Assembly: GCA_934646115.1 (NCBI GenBank)
Contig: CAKUEM010000002.1
Coordinates: 20,159-84,158, forward strand
Direction: 5' to 3'
From: an uncultured Oscillospiraceae bacterium
GTDB taxonomy: Bacteria > Bacillota > Clostridia > Oscillospirales > JAAYXM01
Length of the DNA stretch: 64,000 bases
In this document: positions 46,270-57,832 of the stretch, piece after piece
Numbering within the stretch: position 1 is the stretch's first letter
Layout: the number at the start of each line of letters is the position of its first letter
Position numbers and translations under genes: made by a program
The notes under the pieces: generated by a model
What the model saw: only the letters and a program-made list of their open reading frames with translations
The model's database searches: none
What the model was told of the DNA's origin: nothing

Positions 46270-46605
46270 TTACTGCAAAAGCTTCAGCTCATCCGCCAGG
46301 GAGAGAAGCGACTTCTCAAGTTGCGCCCAGGTCGCGCCGGCGGCGCGGACGCGCGCAACAATAATAATATCCGCGTGCGGAACAAAGCGCTCCTCATTTA
46401 AGCGGAACGCTTCCTTCAAGCGACGGCGGACGCGGTTTCTGGTTACCGCTTTTCCGACTTTTGTGCTGACCGTGATCCCAAGGCGGCGCGGACCCTTGCT
46501 CCTCTTTTTCGCATAAAGAGCCAGCCAGGGCGATACCCGGGATTCGCCACGCGCATACAGCCTTCTGAATTCATGATTTTTACAAATCATCTCGGTTTCT
46601 CGCAT
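46270..46605 (-). CDS. rnpA: Ribonuclease P protein component
   Basis: Predicted 111-residue basic protein that assists the RNase P RNA in removing tRNA 5' leaders. The RNR signature [13 protein letters not shown] is at about residues 56-68, with F.RLYARG near the N-terminus. The ATG at 46605 follows AGGAG. A longer frame into the rpmH spacer has no support. It lies directly after rpmH, as in nearly all bacteria. Confidence 0.95.
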   Translation of the reverse strand: MRETEMICKNHEFRRLYARGESRVSPWLALYAKKRSKGPRRLGITVSTKVGKAVTRNRVRRRLKEAFRLNEERFVPHADIIIVARVRAAGATWAQLEKSLLSLADELKLLQ

Positions 46606-46738
46606 GGTGATACTCCTAAAAAAAAGAAAAGGGTAAGCGCAAAGCGGCAACAGCATGAACCAAGGCGTTTCTGCTCCCAGCTTCACAGGCTTTTTGCCAC
46701 CAAACCACTTACCGCTTGCCTATCGCTCTGTCGATCGA

Positions 46739-46873
46739 TTAGTGCGTGAGACGAGCGCGACCTTTGGCGCGTCTTCTCGCTAACACTTTCTTTCCGCTGC
46801 GATTTGCCATTCTTTTTCTAAAACCGTGCTCCTTGGCACGATGTCTCTTCTTCGGCTGAAAGGTACGAACCAC
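46739..46873 (-). CDS. rpmH: 50S ribosomal protein L34
   Basis: Translating the minus strand from GTG 46873 gives 44 residues beginning [12 protein letters not shown] and containing [20 protein letters not shown], the full L34 sequence. A GGAGGTG site lies 7 bases upstream. It is very short, so it is easily missed by length cut-offs. It is first in the rpmH-rnpA-yidD-yidC-jag operon and divergent from dnaA. Confidence 0.97.
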   Translation of the reverse strand: MVRTFQPKKRHRAKEHGFRKRMANRSGKKVLARRRAKGRARLTH

Positions 46874-46978
46874 TCAAAACACCTCCACATCAGATAATAC
46901 CCGGCATCGATACCGGCCTTAGCCCGCGCCTTCAGGCGGATGCCGCTATCCATACTGCCTGATACGGGTACATGGATT

Positions 46979-47008
46979 ATTATATTATAGCTTTTTTATA
47001 AATGTCAA
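46979..47008 (-). promoter_or_regulatory. Promoter of the rpmH operon
   Basis: On the minus strand a perfect TTGACA and a perfect TATAAT are separated by 18 bases. An alternative TATAAT five bases closer would give a 13-base spacer and is less likely. The gap 46874-47213 holds only this promoter and the dnaA promoter. Confidence 0.75.
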
Positions 47009-47058
47009 GTCTGTTTTTCAAAAAAAGCGCCATTTTTTTGCGCGTTTGCTCAATATCG

Positions 47059-47088
47059 TTTGCAAAGTGATCTTTTTTCTGCTATAAT
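47059..47088 (+). promoter_or_regulatory. Promoter of dnaA
   Basis: TTTGCA and a perfect TATAAT are separated by 18 bases, about 120 bases upstream of the dnaA ATG. Confidence 0.65.
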
Positions 47089-47213
47089 AATACTGCATGG
47101 GCGGCAGCTTATAAAATAAGGAAGAGTTTCTGCGTCCTCGCATCTTTTCTGTTGCGAAGCGCTTTTTTTACTGCCCGCGTACATTTGAGACAGAGAAAAA
47201 GGGGAATTGCATT

Positions 47214-48521
47214 ATGAATTCTGCCGCCGACGTTTGGGCGAAGGTTCTTACCATATTAAAAAACGACTTAGGTATGAGCGAAACCACATTGTCTACTTGG
47301 TTTGACGACGCGACCGCCGTTTCGCTTACCGGAGACAAGCTGGTGCTTGTTACCCCCGCAAAATTTAAAAAAGAAGTCATTTTAAACCACCATGCGGATA
47401 AAATTCGCGAGGCGCTAAAGCTTCTGTTCTCCGTGGATATGCAATTTGATATCTACGCGGAGGAGGAAATCAGCACCGACCATTTAGAAGAAACGCTGGA
47501 CGATGATACAGACGAATATTCTTTTGAGCGTTTCGTTGTGGGTTCTTCTAATAAATTCGCGCATGCGGCGGCAATGGCAGTGGCGACCGCGCCCGGGTCT
47601 GTATATAATCCGCTTTTGATTTACGGCGGCTCCGGTCTTGGAAAAACCCACCTGCTCAACGCGATCGCCGGCACAATTCATAAAAGCGATCCATCCGCTA
47701 ACGTTGTGTACGTAAAAGGCGAGCACTTTACAAATGAACTGATTGAATGCATTCAAAACGGTACGGTGCCTAGCTTTCGCAATAAATATCGCAATTCTGA
47801 CCTGCTTTTGGTTGACGATATTCAGTTTATCGCGGGAAAAACCAGTACGCAGGAGGAATTTTTTCATACCTTCAACTCGCTGTATGAAGCGAAAAAGCAG
47901 ATTGTTTTAACGTCTGACCGGCCGCCGATAGAAATGGCAACGCTGGAAGATCGGTTGCGCGGGCGTTTTGAATGGGGTTTGATGGCGGATATTCAGCCGC
48001 CGGATTATGAAACGCGCATGGCGATCATCAGCTTAAAAGCAAACCGCCTGGGGCTGGATCTCCCGCTTGAGCTGAAGGAGATCATCGCAAACAGCATCAC
48101 TTCAAACGTGCGGCAGATCGAAGGCACGGTGAAAAAAATTCTTGCCTATCGCGATCTTCTGTCCAACAAAATCACATCTGAAACCGTAGAAAAAGCGATT
48201 AAAGATATGTTTATGGAAAATCCGGGGCTGAACCCCACGCCGGAGATCATTATTCGAGAGGTCTCTAAATTTTATCAAATTGACGAGGCGTCGCTTGTCG
48301 GGAAAAATCGCTCAAAAGATACCGTGCTTCCTCGCCAGGTCGCCATGTATCTGATCCGCGAGCTGACAAATCTTTCATTCCCCGATATCGGGCGCTCGTT
48401 TGGCGGGCGGGACCATACCACGGTGATGCATTCCGTGAATAAAATCGAGGCGCAGGTCAAGAAGCAGGATGACTTTAAAAATCAAATCAAAGACATCCGA
48501 AATAATATTATCGGCTCCTAA
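47214..48521 (+). CDS. dnaA: Chromosomal replication initiator DnaA
   Basis: Predicted 435-residue AAA+ initiator. Domain I is at about 1-85, a short acidic linker (domain II) at about 86-105, and the ATPase core carries Walker [11 protein letters not shown] and Walker B LLVDDIQF. The C-terminal domain IV shows the DnaA-box reading motif [15 protein letters not shown]. The ATG at 47214 follows AAAGGGG. DnaA boxes lie just downstream in the gap before dnaN. The domain II linker is short. Confidence 0.97.
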   Translation: MNSAADVWAKVLTILKNDLGMSETTLSTWFDDATAVSLTGDKLVLVTPAKFKKEVILNHHADKIREALKLLFSVDMQFDIYAEEEISTDHLEETLDDDTDEYSFERFVVGSSNKFAHAAAMAVATAPGSVYNPLLIYGGSGLGKTHLLNAIAGTIHKSDPSANVVYVKGEHFTNELIECIQNGTVPSFRNKYRNSDLLLVDDIQFIAGKTSTQEEFFHTFNSLYEAKKQIVLTSDRPPIEMATLEDRLRGRFEWGLMADIQPPDYETRMAIISLKANRLGLDLPLELKEIIANSITSNVRQIEGTVKKILAYRDLLSNKITSETVEKAIKDMFMENPGLNPTPEIIIREVSKFYQIDEASLVGKNRSKDTVLPRQVAMYLIRELTNLSFPDIGRSFGGRDHTTVMHSVNKIEAQVKKQDDFKNQIKDIRNNIIGS

Positions 48522-48752
48522 TTTATTCACAATTCCCCTGTGAATTTCACAAGGATATCCTGTGGATTAAAAAACATTCCACAATCGCTGTGGATAGCTT
48601 CCTCAGTTTTCAACATTTTCCTGTGCGCCTTTTTTTCGCGTCGTTTCGCGGGGTTTGACAGTTTCCCACAAAATCCACAGTATTACTACTATTACTAAAA
48701 AATATATTATATTCATTCTATTCCATATTTATAACGGAAAGAAGGGCAGACC
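48522..48752. other. Origin of replication oriC between dnaA and dnaN
   Basis: DnaA boxes are visible: TTATTCACA (48523-48531, consensus), TGTGGATTA (48561-48569, one mismatch in reverse) and TGTGGATAG (48589-48597, one mismatch in reverse). Weaker boxes occur at 48662 and 48671. Right after the last box comes a run of trinucleotides, TATTACTACTATTACTA (48681-48697), matching the DnaA-trio element of Bacillus. It leads into an AT-only stretch (about 48697-48713), the likely unwinding site. The gap is 231 bases. Confidence 0.9.
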
Positions 48753-49868
48753 ATGAAATTCAGCTGTGAAAAAGCGCTGCTTCAGGCGGCAATCGCAACA
48801 ACATCCTGGGCGGTATCCGCAAAAAGCGCGATCCCCACGCTCGAAGGACTTCTTTTGGAAGCGTCCGATCACGTGAAAATGACCGGCTATAATCTAGAAA
48901 CCGGAATTTCAACCATTCTCCCCGCAGATGTCGCAGAACCGGGTAAAATTGTGTTAAATGCTAAAATTTTAAACGATATTATTCGTTTTTTCCCGGACGA
49001 TGTAGTAACCATCGTCGTTTCGGAAACGCTGACCGCGCTGATCATGTGCGGCAGCGCGAAATATGAAATCATCGGTCTTTCGGCAGATGAATATCCAAGC
49101 CTTCCTGAAATTGAATCCGAAGAAACGCTGCGCGTTCCGCAAAATATGCTGAAAAGTATGATTTCACAAACGATTTTTGCAATCAGCACAAATGACAGTA
49201 AACCGGTACATACCGGATCCCTGTTTGAAGTGGAGGGCGGCATGCTGACCGTCGTTTCGGTCGATGGCTTCCGCCTTGCTCTGCGCACGGAGGAACTGAA
49301 AAATATTAGCCCGCGCGAACAATTTTCGTTTATCGTTCCCGGCCATACGCTGCGCGAAATTGAAAAAATTCTCGATGAAGTGGACGATGAGGTTGAAATC
49401 ATGCTCGGAAAGAAGCACATCACGTTCACGATCGGTCAAACCACGATCATTTCCCGCATTTTAGAGGGTGAATTTTTAAATTATAAAAATGCGCTGCCAA
49501 AAATCAGCACGTTTACCACCTGCGTCGGCGTGCGCGACCTGATTTCCTCGCTCGAGCGCGTTTCCATCATCATCAACGAGCGCATTAAAAATCCGGTCCG
49601 CTTTGTTTTTTCTGAAAACAGCATCAAGCTCAGCTGCGCCACGCCGCTTGGTAAATCGCAGGATGTTTGCCCGCTCAAAAGCGCGGCAGAGCCGCTTGAG
49701 ATCGGCTTTAATAACCGTTATCTGCTCGATGCGCTCAAGGCGTGCCCGGACAGTGAGGTTTTGATGGAACTGAATACGCATCTTTCTCCGATCGTTTTAA
49801 AACCGACAGCGGGGTCACATTATTTATATCTGATCCTGCCGGTGCGTCTCAAAGGCGAAGTGGAATAA
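48753..49868 (+). CDS. dnaN: DNA polymerase III beta subunit (sliding clamp)
   Basis: Predicted 371-residue clamp that tethers polymerase to DNA as a ring dimer. Three repeated clamp folds can be followed, with typical segments MKFSCEKALLQAA at the start, SVDGFRLALR in the middle and the C-terminal LILPVRL. The ATG at 48753 follows GAAAGAAGG. recF starts 3 bases after its stop. The S4-domain gene yaaA, often between dnaN and recF in Firmicutes, is absent. Confidence 0.97.
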   Translation: MKFSCEKALLQAAIATTSWAVSAKSAIPTLEGLLLEASDHVKMTGYNLETGISTILPADVAEPGKIVLNAKILNDIIRFFPDDVVTIVVSETLTALIMCGSAKYEIIGLSADEYPSLPEIESEETLRVPQNMLKSMISQTIFAISTNDSKPVHTGSLFEVEGGMLTVVSVDGFRLALRTEELKNISPREQFSFIVPGHTLREIEKILDEVDDEVEIMLGKKHITFTIGQTTIISRILEGEFLNYKNALPKISTFTTCVGVRDLISSLERVSIIINERIKNPVRFVFSENSIKLSCATPLGKSQDVCPLKSAAEPLEIGFNNRYLLDALKACPDSEVLMELNTHLSPIVLKPTAGSHYLYLILPVRLKGEVE

Positions 49869-49871
49869 TTT

Positions 49872-50969
49872 ATGAATATTCAGTCGCTTTTGCTAGCAAA
49901 TTTTAAAAATTATAAAAGCGCCCATTTTCTGTTTTCTGACCGCGTGAATGTTCTTTGCGGCGAAAACGCACAGGGCAAAACTAATTTATTGGAAGCAATT
50001 TTTTATCTCTCCTGCGTAAAACCGATCCGCGCGAAAAAAGAGAGCGACCTGGTTTCATTTGGTGAAACGCAGGCGCAGCTTTGCGCAAAGGCGGAAAGCG
50101 AAGGGCGCAATCTCTCGGTTTCTATTCTGATTTCCTCTGCGCCGCGCCGCATTTTTGTAAATAACGTGCGGCAGCCGAAGGTGACAGAATATATTGGTTG
50201 CTTGAAAACCGTGCTGTTCACGCCGGGCGATCTTTCTATGATCAAAGAGGGTCCTGCGCTGCGCCGCCGGTTTTTGAATATCGCGATCTCGCAGCTACGC
50301 CCGAATTATATTCATTATCTTTCGGCATATCGCCGTGTGTTGGAGCAAAAGAGCCGACTGCTCAAGCAGGATCTTCCGACGGACGATATTCTTCTCGACA
50401 TCTATAATGAAAAGCTTGCACAGATCGGCGCGCATATCATCGCATATCGATCCGAATTCGTTGAGCATCTCGCAAAAGAAGCGGGTAAAAATCACTACGA
50501 AATGTCTAAAAACAGAGAAATATTACAGATTGTTTATAAAACAGACCGATATGTGGATCAGTTGGAGCACGCTTCCGCCGCGCTGTATCAGCATATGAAT
50601 GAAAGGCGCGCCGCCGAGCGCGAGAGCAGAAGCTGCCTGGTCGGTCCGCATCGCGATGATCTTTTGTTTTTGATTGATGAAAAAAACGCGCGTGATTTTG
50701 CCTCGCAGGGGCAGATCAGAACCGCGATTTTGGCGGCGAAGCTTGCCGAGCGCGAGGTTTTTTTTCAAAACAGCGGGGAATATCCCATCCTTTTGCTCGA
50801 CGATGTGCTCAGCGAGTTGGATACGCAGCGCCAAAATTATGTGCTGAATAAAATCGACCGTGGGCAGGTGTTTATCACAAGCTGCGAAAATTTGATTTCG
50901 CCCGCACTGCAATATGGTCGCGTGTTCACTATCGCGCATGGCGAGCAGATCAGCTGTAAGGAGTTTTAA
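49872..50969 (+). CDS. recF: DNA replication and repair protein RecF
   Basis: Predicted 365-residue SMC-like ATPase that helps load RecA at single-stranded gaps. Walker A GENAQGKTN is near residues 33-41, the family segment FTPGDLSMIKEGPALRRRFLN lies in the middle, and the Walker B/D-loop region ILLLDDVLSELD is near 325. The ATG at 49872 is 3 bases after dnaN, and remB follows after 1 base, so the genes are tightly co-transcribed. Confidence 0.96.
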   Translation: MNIQSLLLANFKNYKSAHFLFSDRVNVLCGENAQGKTNLLEAIFYLSCVKPIRAKKESDLVSFGETQAQLCAKAESEGRNLSVSILISSAPRRIFVNNVRQPKVTEYIGCLKTVLFTPGDLSMIKEGPALRRRFLNIAISQLRPNYIHYLSAYRRVLEQKSRLLKQDLPTDDILLDIYNEKLAQIGAHIIAYRSEFVEHLAKEAGKNHYEMSKNREILQIVYKTDRYVDQLEHASAALYQHMNERRAAERESRSCLVGPHRDDLLFLIDEKNARDFASQGQIRTAILAAKLAEREVFFQNSGEYPILLLDDVLSELDTQRQNYVLNKIDRGQVFITSCENLISPALQYGRVFTIAHGEQISCKEF

Positions 50970-50970
50970 T

Positions 50971-51252
50971 ATGTATCTTCATCTCGGCGCAGACACGATC
51001 GTTCCGTTTTCCTCGATTATCGGTATTTTTGATTTGGAAAACACATCGCAATCGAAGATCACGCGCACCTTTTTGTCTGAAACAGAGCGCGCAAAGCGCG
51101 TATATAACGTCAGTGAGGAGCTGCCGCGCTCATTCATTGTGTGTCAAAGCGGCGAAAAACAAAGCGTATATATTTCGCAAATTTCTCCGCAGACGCTCAA
51201 ACGCCGGGTGGAGCACAGCTTGACCGAGCCAAAAGAAGAACTGCGCGGTTAA
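50971..51252 (+). CDS. remB: RemB/YaaB-type DUF370 protein
   Basis: Predicted 93-residue protein with the DUF370 fold (MYLHLGADTIVPFSSIIGIFD at its start). In Bacillus, RemB (YaaB) sits between recF and gyrB, as here. The related RemA is a DNA-binding regulator of matrix and osmoprotection genes, while RemB has a similar but less certain role. The ATG at 50971 follows AAGGAG and lies 1 base after the recF stop. Confidence 0.88.
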   Translation: MYLHLGADTIVPFSSIIGIFDLENTSQSKITRTFLSETERAKRVYNVSEELPRSFIVCQSGEKQSVYISQISPQTLKRRVEHSLTEPKEELRG

Positions 51253-51311
51253 AACGGCAAAAATTCTTTCTTATTGCAGAAATTAACATGAAAACCCTTA
51301 TTTTTAGATAG

Positions 51312-53231
<1,920 letters not shown>

Positions 53232-53263
53232 GCGTCTGAAATCACGATGAATGAGGGAACGTT

Positions 53264-55714
53264 ATGAGTAATGAACTGAATCATTTAGAGATAGAAAAGG
53301 TCGTGAATGTCGACCTGAAAAAGCAGATGGAGCGCGCGTATATCGATTATGCGATGTCGGTCATCGTCAGCCGCGCCCTGCCGGACGTGCGCGACGGGTT
53401 AAAGCCGGTGCATCGCCGCATTTTATACACGATGTATGAGGATAACCTCCTGCCGGACAAGGCATACCGCAAGTCAGCGACCACGGTCGGCGACGTGCTG
53501 GGTCGGTATCATCCGCATGGCGACGCGTCGGTGTATGACGCGATGGTCCGCCTGGCGCAGTATTTCTCGCTGCGCTACCCGCTGATCGACGGTCAGGGTA
53601 ACTTCGGCTCGGTCGATGGCGATCCCCCGGCGGCGTATCGTTATACCGAGGCGCGTATGTCGAAAATCGCGGTGGAAATGCTGCGCGATATCGAAAAGGA
53701 AACGATCGATTACGCCCCGAATTATGACGGGCGCTATAATGAGCCGAGCGTTCTGCCCTCGCGTTTTCCGAACCTTCTGGTCAACGGCTCGTCCGGTATC
53801 GCGGTCGGCATGACGACGAATATCCCGCCGCATAACCTCGGCGAGGTGATCGACGCGATCATCGAGGTCATCGACAATCCGGAATGCGATTTAAACGACC
53901 TGATGGAGCATATCAAGGGTCCGGATTTCCCAACCGCGGGCATTATTATGGGTAAGGTTGGCATTCGCGCCGCTTATGCGACCGGAAAAGGGCGCGTGAA
54001 AGTGCGCGCGCGCGCCGAAATTGAGGAGCATGGCAACGGAAGATTCCGCATCGCGGTGACGGAAATTCCATATATTGTAAACAAAGCGCGGCTGATCGAG
54101 AGCATTGCCGATCTGGTCAAGGATAAGCGCATCGAGGGCATCTCTGATCTGCGCGACGAGTCGGACCGTTCGGGCATGCGCATCGTGATCGAGCTGAAGA
54201 AAGACGCGAACGCGCAGGTCGTGCTCAATCAGCTGTATAAGCACACGCAGATGCAAACCACGTTTGCGATCATTCTGCTCGCGCTGGTCGATAATAAGCC
54301 GAAAACGCTGTCTCTGCGCGAAATATTAGACCATTATATTGCGTTCCAGAAGCAGATCATCCTGCGCAGAACGGAATTTGATTTAAAGAAAGCGCAGGCG
54401 CGCGCCCATATTTTAGAGGGTCTGCGCATCGCGCTGGATCATATCGATGAAATTATCCGCATCATTCGCAGCAGCTATAACGACGCGAAGCAGAAGCTGA
54501 TGGATGCGTTCGAGCTGAGCGAAATTCAGGCGCAGGCGATTTTGGATATGCGCCTTGCCCGCCTGCAGGGTCTTGAACGCGAGAAAATTGACGCGGAATA
54601 TGAAGAGCTCATGAAGAAAATCGCATATTTTACCGAGATTTTGGGCTCGGAAGAGCTGGTGTATCAGATTTTGAAGGACGAGCTGCTTGAGCTGCGCCGC
54701 AAATATAGCGACGAGCGCAAAACAGAGATCGTTCCGGTCGATGACGAGATCGATATCGAAGACCTGATCCCGGTTGAGGACTGTGCCTATACGCTCACGC
54801 ATTTTGGCTATATCAAGCGCCTGCCTGCCAGCACCTACCGTGCGCAGCGGCGCGGCGGTCGCGGCGTGTCCGCGATGACCACGCGTGAGGAGGATTTTGT
54901 GGAGACGCTTTATGTCGCGTCCTCGCATGATAATATCCTGTTCTTTACAAATAAGGGGCGGCTTTATCGCTTAAAAGGCTATCAGATCCCGGAAAGCAGC
55001 CGCACCGCAAAAGGCATGAACATTGTGAACCTGCTCCCGCTGGAAAGCGAAGAGAAGGTCACGGCGATGATCCCGATCGCCGCGTTTGAGGAAGGCAAAT
55101 TCCTCGTGATGGCAACGCGTAACGGCATCGTGAAGCGCATTTCGCTTACCCGGCTGGAGTCCGCGCGCCGTGCGGGCATCCGTGCGCTGACGATCGGCGA
55201 GGGGGATGAATTGATCTCCGTCATGCTGACCGATAACGAAAAGCAGCTCATGCTCGCCACGCATGACGGCATGGCGATCCGCTTCTCGGAAACCGACATC
55301 CGCCCCACCGGGCGCGACAGCGCCGGCGTGTATGGCATCGACCTGGCGGAGGGCGATTATCTGATCGGCGCGGTCGTGGCGGAGCCGGGCAAATCGCTCC
55401 TCACCGTGACCGAGAACGGCTATGGCAAGCGCACCGACGTGGAGGAATATCGCCTGCAAAGCCGCTACGGCAAGGGTATTTTGAACTATAATATTACGGA
55501 AAAGACCGGAAAGGTCGCCGGAATTCAAATGGTGGACGATACGGTCGACGTCATGATGATCTCAGACGATGGCGTGATCATCCGCATGGCGGCAGAGGAT
55601 ATCAGCATGTATAGCCGCGTGACGCAGGGCGTCATTCTGATGCGGCTTGACGATTCGGTGCATGTGATCTCGGTCGCAAGTACGGAAAAAGAGGACGAGC
55701 CGGAGGAAGAATAA
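53264..55714 (+). CDS. gyrA: DNA gyrase subunit A
   Basis: Predicted 816-residue cleavage subunit. The active Tyr127 lies in YRYTEARM. The winged-helix/tower region follows, then the C-terminal pinwheel, which begins with an intact GyrA box QRRGGRG (near residue 527) that marks gyrase rather than topoisomerase IV. In the quinolone pocket the residue equivalent to E. coli Ser83 is Ala88 ([10 protein letters not shown]). The last residues are acidic (EDEPEEE). The ATG at 53264 is 32 bases after gyrB. Confidence 0.97.
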   Translation: MSNELNHLEIEKVVNVDLKKQMERAYIDYAMSVIVSRALPDVRDGLKPVHRRILYTMYEDNLLPDKAYRKSATTVGDVLGRYHPHGDASVYDAMVRLAQYFSLRYPLIDGQGNFGSVDGDPPAAYRYTEARMSKIAVEMLRDIEKETIDYAPNYDGRYNEPSVLPSRFPNLLVNGSSGIAVGMTTNIPPHNLGEVIDAIIEVIDNPECDLNDLMEHIKGPDFPTAGIIMGKVGIRAAYATGKGRVKVRARAEIEEHGNGRFRIAVTEIPYIVNKARLIESIADLVKDKRIEGISDLRDESDRSGMRIVIELKKDANAQVVLNQLYKHTQMQTTFAIILLALVDNKPKTLSLREILDHYIAFQKQIILRRTEFDLKKAQARAHILEGLRIALDHIDEIIRIIRSSYNDAKQKLMDAFELSEIQAQAILDMRLARLQGLEREKIDAEYEELMKKIAYFTEILGSEELVYQILKDELLELRRKYSDERKTEIVPVDDEIDIEDLIPVEDCAYTLTHFGYIKRLPASTYRAQRRGGRGVSAMTTREEDFVETLYVASSHDNILFFTNKGRLYRLKGYQIPESSRTAKGMNIVNLLPLESEEKVTAMIPIAAFEEGKFLVMATRNGIVKRISLTRLESARRAGIRALTIGEGDELISVMLTDNEKQLMLATHDGMAIRFSETDIRPTGRDSAGVYGIDLAEGDYLIGAVVAEPGKSLLTVTENGYGKRTDVEEYRLQSRYGKGILNYNITEKTGKVAGIQMVDDTVDVMMISDDGVIIRMAAEDISMYSRVTQGVILMRLDDSVHVISVASTEKEDEPEEE

Positions 55715-55720
55715 GAGGCA

Positions 55721-55753
55721 CGGCGCGGGGTGTTGCGCCCTGCGCCGCTTTTT
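55721..55753 (+). terminator. gyrA terminator
   Basis: CGGCGCGGGG pairs with CCCTGCGCCG (one G-T pair) around a 7-base loop and is followed by five T. It closes the dnaA-gyrA transcription unit. Confidence 0.85.
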
Positions 55754-55965
55754 ATAAGCCGCGGGCATTGCCGGGATTTCTCCCGTTTTGCAGCTGAAAC
55801 CCCGGCACACCTTAAAATTTCTCGCAAAAATGGCGCGGCAGTATCATAAAAACCGCCATTGGCGCGCAAAACAACCCCGGGCGCGCGGCGGGTAAAAATA
55901 CTATCACTACCTTAACGGGCGAGGCGTTTCCCTAAAAGCCGTGCGGTATTCCCCATGCGGGAAAT

Positions 55966-55981
55966 TGTTCTACGTGAAACA
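55966..55981. other. Candidate parS site 4 (one mismatch)
   Basis: TGTTCTACGTGAAACA differs from TGTTNCACGTGAAACA at one position. It lies 32 bases before rnhA, in the noncoding gap after gyrA, about 17 kb from the other parS sites and on the opposite side of oriC. Confidence 0.6.
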
Positions 55982-56012
55982 AAATTTTTTTGGAAATGAA
56001 AGTAAAAAAAGT

Positions 56013-56456
56013 ATGGATATGCGAAAAGAAGTTATAATATACACAGACGGTGCGTGTTCCGGAAACCCCGGCCCGGGCGGCTGGGGCGCGATTTTGCGCT
56101 ATCAGCAGACCGAGAAGGAGATCTCCGGCGGGGAAGCGAACACGACAAATAATCGCATGGAGCTGTCCGCCGCGATCTGCGCGCTTCGGCTGCTGAAAGA
56201 GCCGTGCCGCGTGACGCTGTATAGCGACAGCCAGTATCTGGTCAATGCGATGACAAAGGGCTGGGCGGAAAAATGGCGAAAAAACGGCTGGATGCGCAAT
56301 AAAAAAGACCCTGCGCTCAACCCGGATCTCTGGCAGGAGCTGCTCTCCCTTTGCGCAACGCACGCGGTTGAGTTCATTTGGGTGAAGGGTCACGCCGCGA
56401 ACCCCTATAACAACCGCTGCGACCAGCTCGCCGTGGCAGAATCAAAAAAATTTTAA
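56013..56456 (+). CDS. rnhA: Ribonuclease HI
   Basis: Predicted 147-residue endonuclease that cuts the RNA strand of RNA-DNA hybrids. The four acidic catalytic residues are visible: Asp in [16 protein letters not shown], Glu in NNRMEL, Asp in YSDSQYL, and Asp in NNRCDQLA. The start at ATG 56013 is the best guess. A second ATG 6 bases later is equally compatible, as the upstream site (GGAAATGAAAG) is weak. The size matches E. coli-type RNase HI. Confidence 0.93.
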   Translation: MDMRKEVIIYTDGACSGNPGPGGWGAILRYQQTEKEISGGEANTTNNRMELSAAICALRLLKEPCRVTLYSDSQYLVNAMTKGWAEKWRKNGWMRNKKDPALNPDLWQELLSLCATHAVEFIWVKGHAANPYNNRCDQLAVAESKKF

Positions 56457-56464
56457 AATCCCTC

Positions 56465-56493
56465 TTGTAATCCTACTAAAAAGGTAGTATATT
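56465..56493 (+). promoter_or_regulatory. Promoter of iscS-iscU with a possible Rrf2-type operator
   Basis: TTGTAA and TATATT are separated by 17 bases. The spacer contains CCTACTAAAAAGGTAG, resembling the half-site arrangement bound by Rrf2-family regulators such as IscR. That assignment is tentative and no regulator gene is in the window. Confidence 0.5.
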
Positions 56494-56496
56494 AAT

Positions 56497-56530
56497 AGCA
56501 GAAAGGAAAACCCACCTTTCCGCTATTTTT
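56497..56530 (+). terminator. Hairpin with T-run at the start of the iscS leader
   Basis: AGCAGAAAGG pairs with CCTTTCCGCT (one mismatch) and is followed by ATTTTT. It lies 40 bases after the rnhA stop, so it can terminate rnhA. It also falls at the expected start of the iscS transcript. Confidence 0.6.
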
Positions 56531-56578
56531 CTTCCGCGGGGGTCGCCCCTGCGGAGCATGCGGCTGCTCGGGGCGTCT

Positions 56579-56618
56579 TCCGCATAGGACGCGCCGGGAA
56601 AAAGAATCCCTATGCGGA
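56579..56618 (+). promoter_or_regulatory. Stable hairpin overlapping the iscS ribosome-binding region
   Basis: TCCGCATAGG pairs perfectly with CCTATGCGGA over 10 bp around a 20-base loop. The 3' arm runs to the edge of the purine-rich ribosome site (GAGAGAAGAGAAGG) just before the iscS start. Another GC-rich stem lies upstream (about 56533-56555). Confidence 0.5.
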
Positions 56619-56631
56619 GAGAAGAGAAGGT

Positions 56632-57828
56632 ATGATGACAAATATGATTTACGCCGACCACGCGGCGACCACGCAGGTCAAGCCCGAGGTGTTAGAGGCG
56701 ATGATGCCCTGGTTTTGCGAGCAGTATGGCAACCCGTCAAGCCTGTATGCGTTTGCCTATCCGCCGAAAAAGGCGATCGCCGCCGCGCGCGAGGAGGTTG
56801 CGCGCCTGCTGAACGCCGAGCCGAACGAGATTTATTTTACCGGCTGCGGCACGGAGGCGGATAACTGGGCGATCAAAGGCACAGCCCTTGCGCTGCAAGG
56901 GAAAGGGAAGCATATTATCACCTCGAAGATCGAGCATCACGCTGTGCTGCATTCCTGCCAGTATCTTGAGAAAAAGGGCTTTGAGGTCACGTATCTGGAC
57001 GTTGATCAATACGGCATGGTCTCGCCGGACGATTTGCGTGCCGCGATCCGCGACGATACGATTTTGATCAGCATTATGTTTGCCAATAACGAGATCGGAA
57101 CGATCCAGCCGATCGAACAGCTCGGCGCGATCGCGCGCGAGCATAAAATTTTCTTTCATACAGACGCGGTGCAGGCGGCGGGGCATATCCCGATCGATGT
57201 GAAGGCGATGAATATCGATATGCTTGCGCTGTCCGGGCATAAATTCGGCGCGCCGAAGGGCGTGGGCGTGATGTACATGCGCCGCGGCGTGAATATCGAT
57301 CCGCTCATTCACGGCGGCGGGCATGAGCGCGGCAAGCGCTCGGGGACAGAAAATGTTCCGTATATCGTCGGGCTGGGCGTCGCGGCGCGTATTGCGCGCG
57401 AGCAGATGGCGGAGGCGATGCCGCGCGTGGCGGCGCTGCGCGACCGGCTGCTGGAAGGCGCGCTGAAGCTGCCGTATACGATCATGACCGGGCATCCCAC
57501 CGCGCGCCACCCCGGAATTGCAAGCATTTGCGTGGAGGGGATCGAGGGCGAGAGCCTGCTTTTAAATATGTATAATGAAGGCGTGTGCGCAAGCTCCGGC
57601 TCGGCATGTTCCTCCGGATCGCTCGATCCGTCGCACGTGCTGCTTGCGATCGGGCTTCCGCACCATATCGCGCACGGCTCGCTGCGCATGTCGCTCGGCG
57701 AGGAGAATACCGAGGAGGATGTGGACCGTATTTTGGCGGCGCTGACCCGCGTGGTCGAGAAGCTGCGCGCCATGTCCCCGGTTTGGGAAAACGGACGCCC
57801 CATGTGGCACGCCAAGGAAGGAGAGTAA
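56632..57828 (+). CDS. iscS: Cysteine desulfurase (IscS/NifS family)
   Basis: Predicted 398-residue PLP enzyme that takes sulfur from cysteine as an enzyme-bound persulfide. The N-terminal YADHAATT, EHHAVLHSC, the PLP lysine Lys204 in LSGHKFGAPKG, and the catalytic loop SSGSACSSG with Cys326 are all present, which marks the group I (IscS/NifS) type. The start could be ATG 56632, 56635 or 56644, since the purine-rich site does not decide. iscU follows after 4 bases. It can supply IscU with sulfur and probably also MnmA. Confidence 0.93.
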   Translation: MMTNMIYADHAATTQVKPEVLEAMMPWFCEQYGNPSSLYAFAYPPKKAIAAAREEVARLLNAEPNEIYFTGCGTEADNWAIKGTALALQGKGKHIITSKIEHHAVLHSCQYLEKKGFEVTYLDVDQYGMVSPDDLRAAIRDDTILISIMFANNEIGTIQPIEQLGAIAREHKIFFHTDAVQAAGHIPIDVKAMNIDMLALSGHKFGAPKGVGVMYMRRGVNIDPLIHGGGHERGKRSGTENVPYIVGLGVAARIAREQMAEAMPRVAALRDRLLEGALKLPYTIMTGHPTARHPGIASICVEGIEGESLLLNMYNEGVCASSGSACSSGSLDPSHVLLAIGLPHHIAHGSLRMSLGEENTEEDVDRILAALTRVVEKLRAMSPVWENGRPMWHAKEGE

Positions 57829-57832
57829 GAAC

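Noticed and set aside
48866..48880. CACGTG core resembling parS inside dnaN
   Set aside because: Only the central bases match parS; the outer half-sites do not, and the sequence is within conserved coding DNA.
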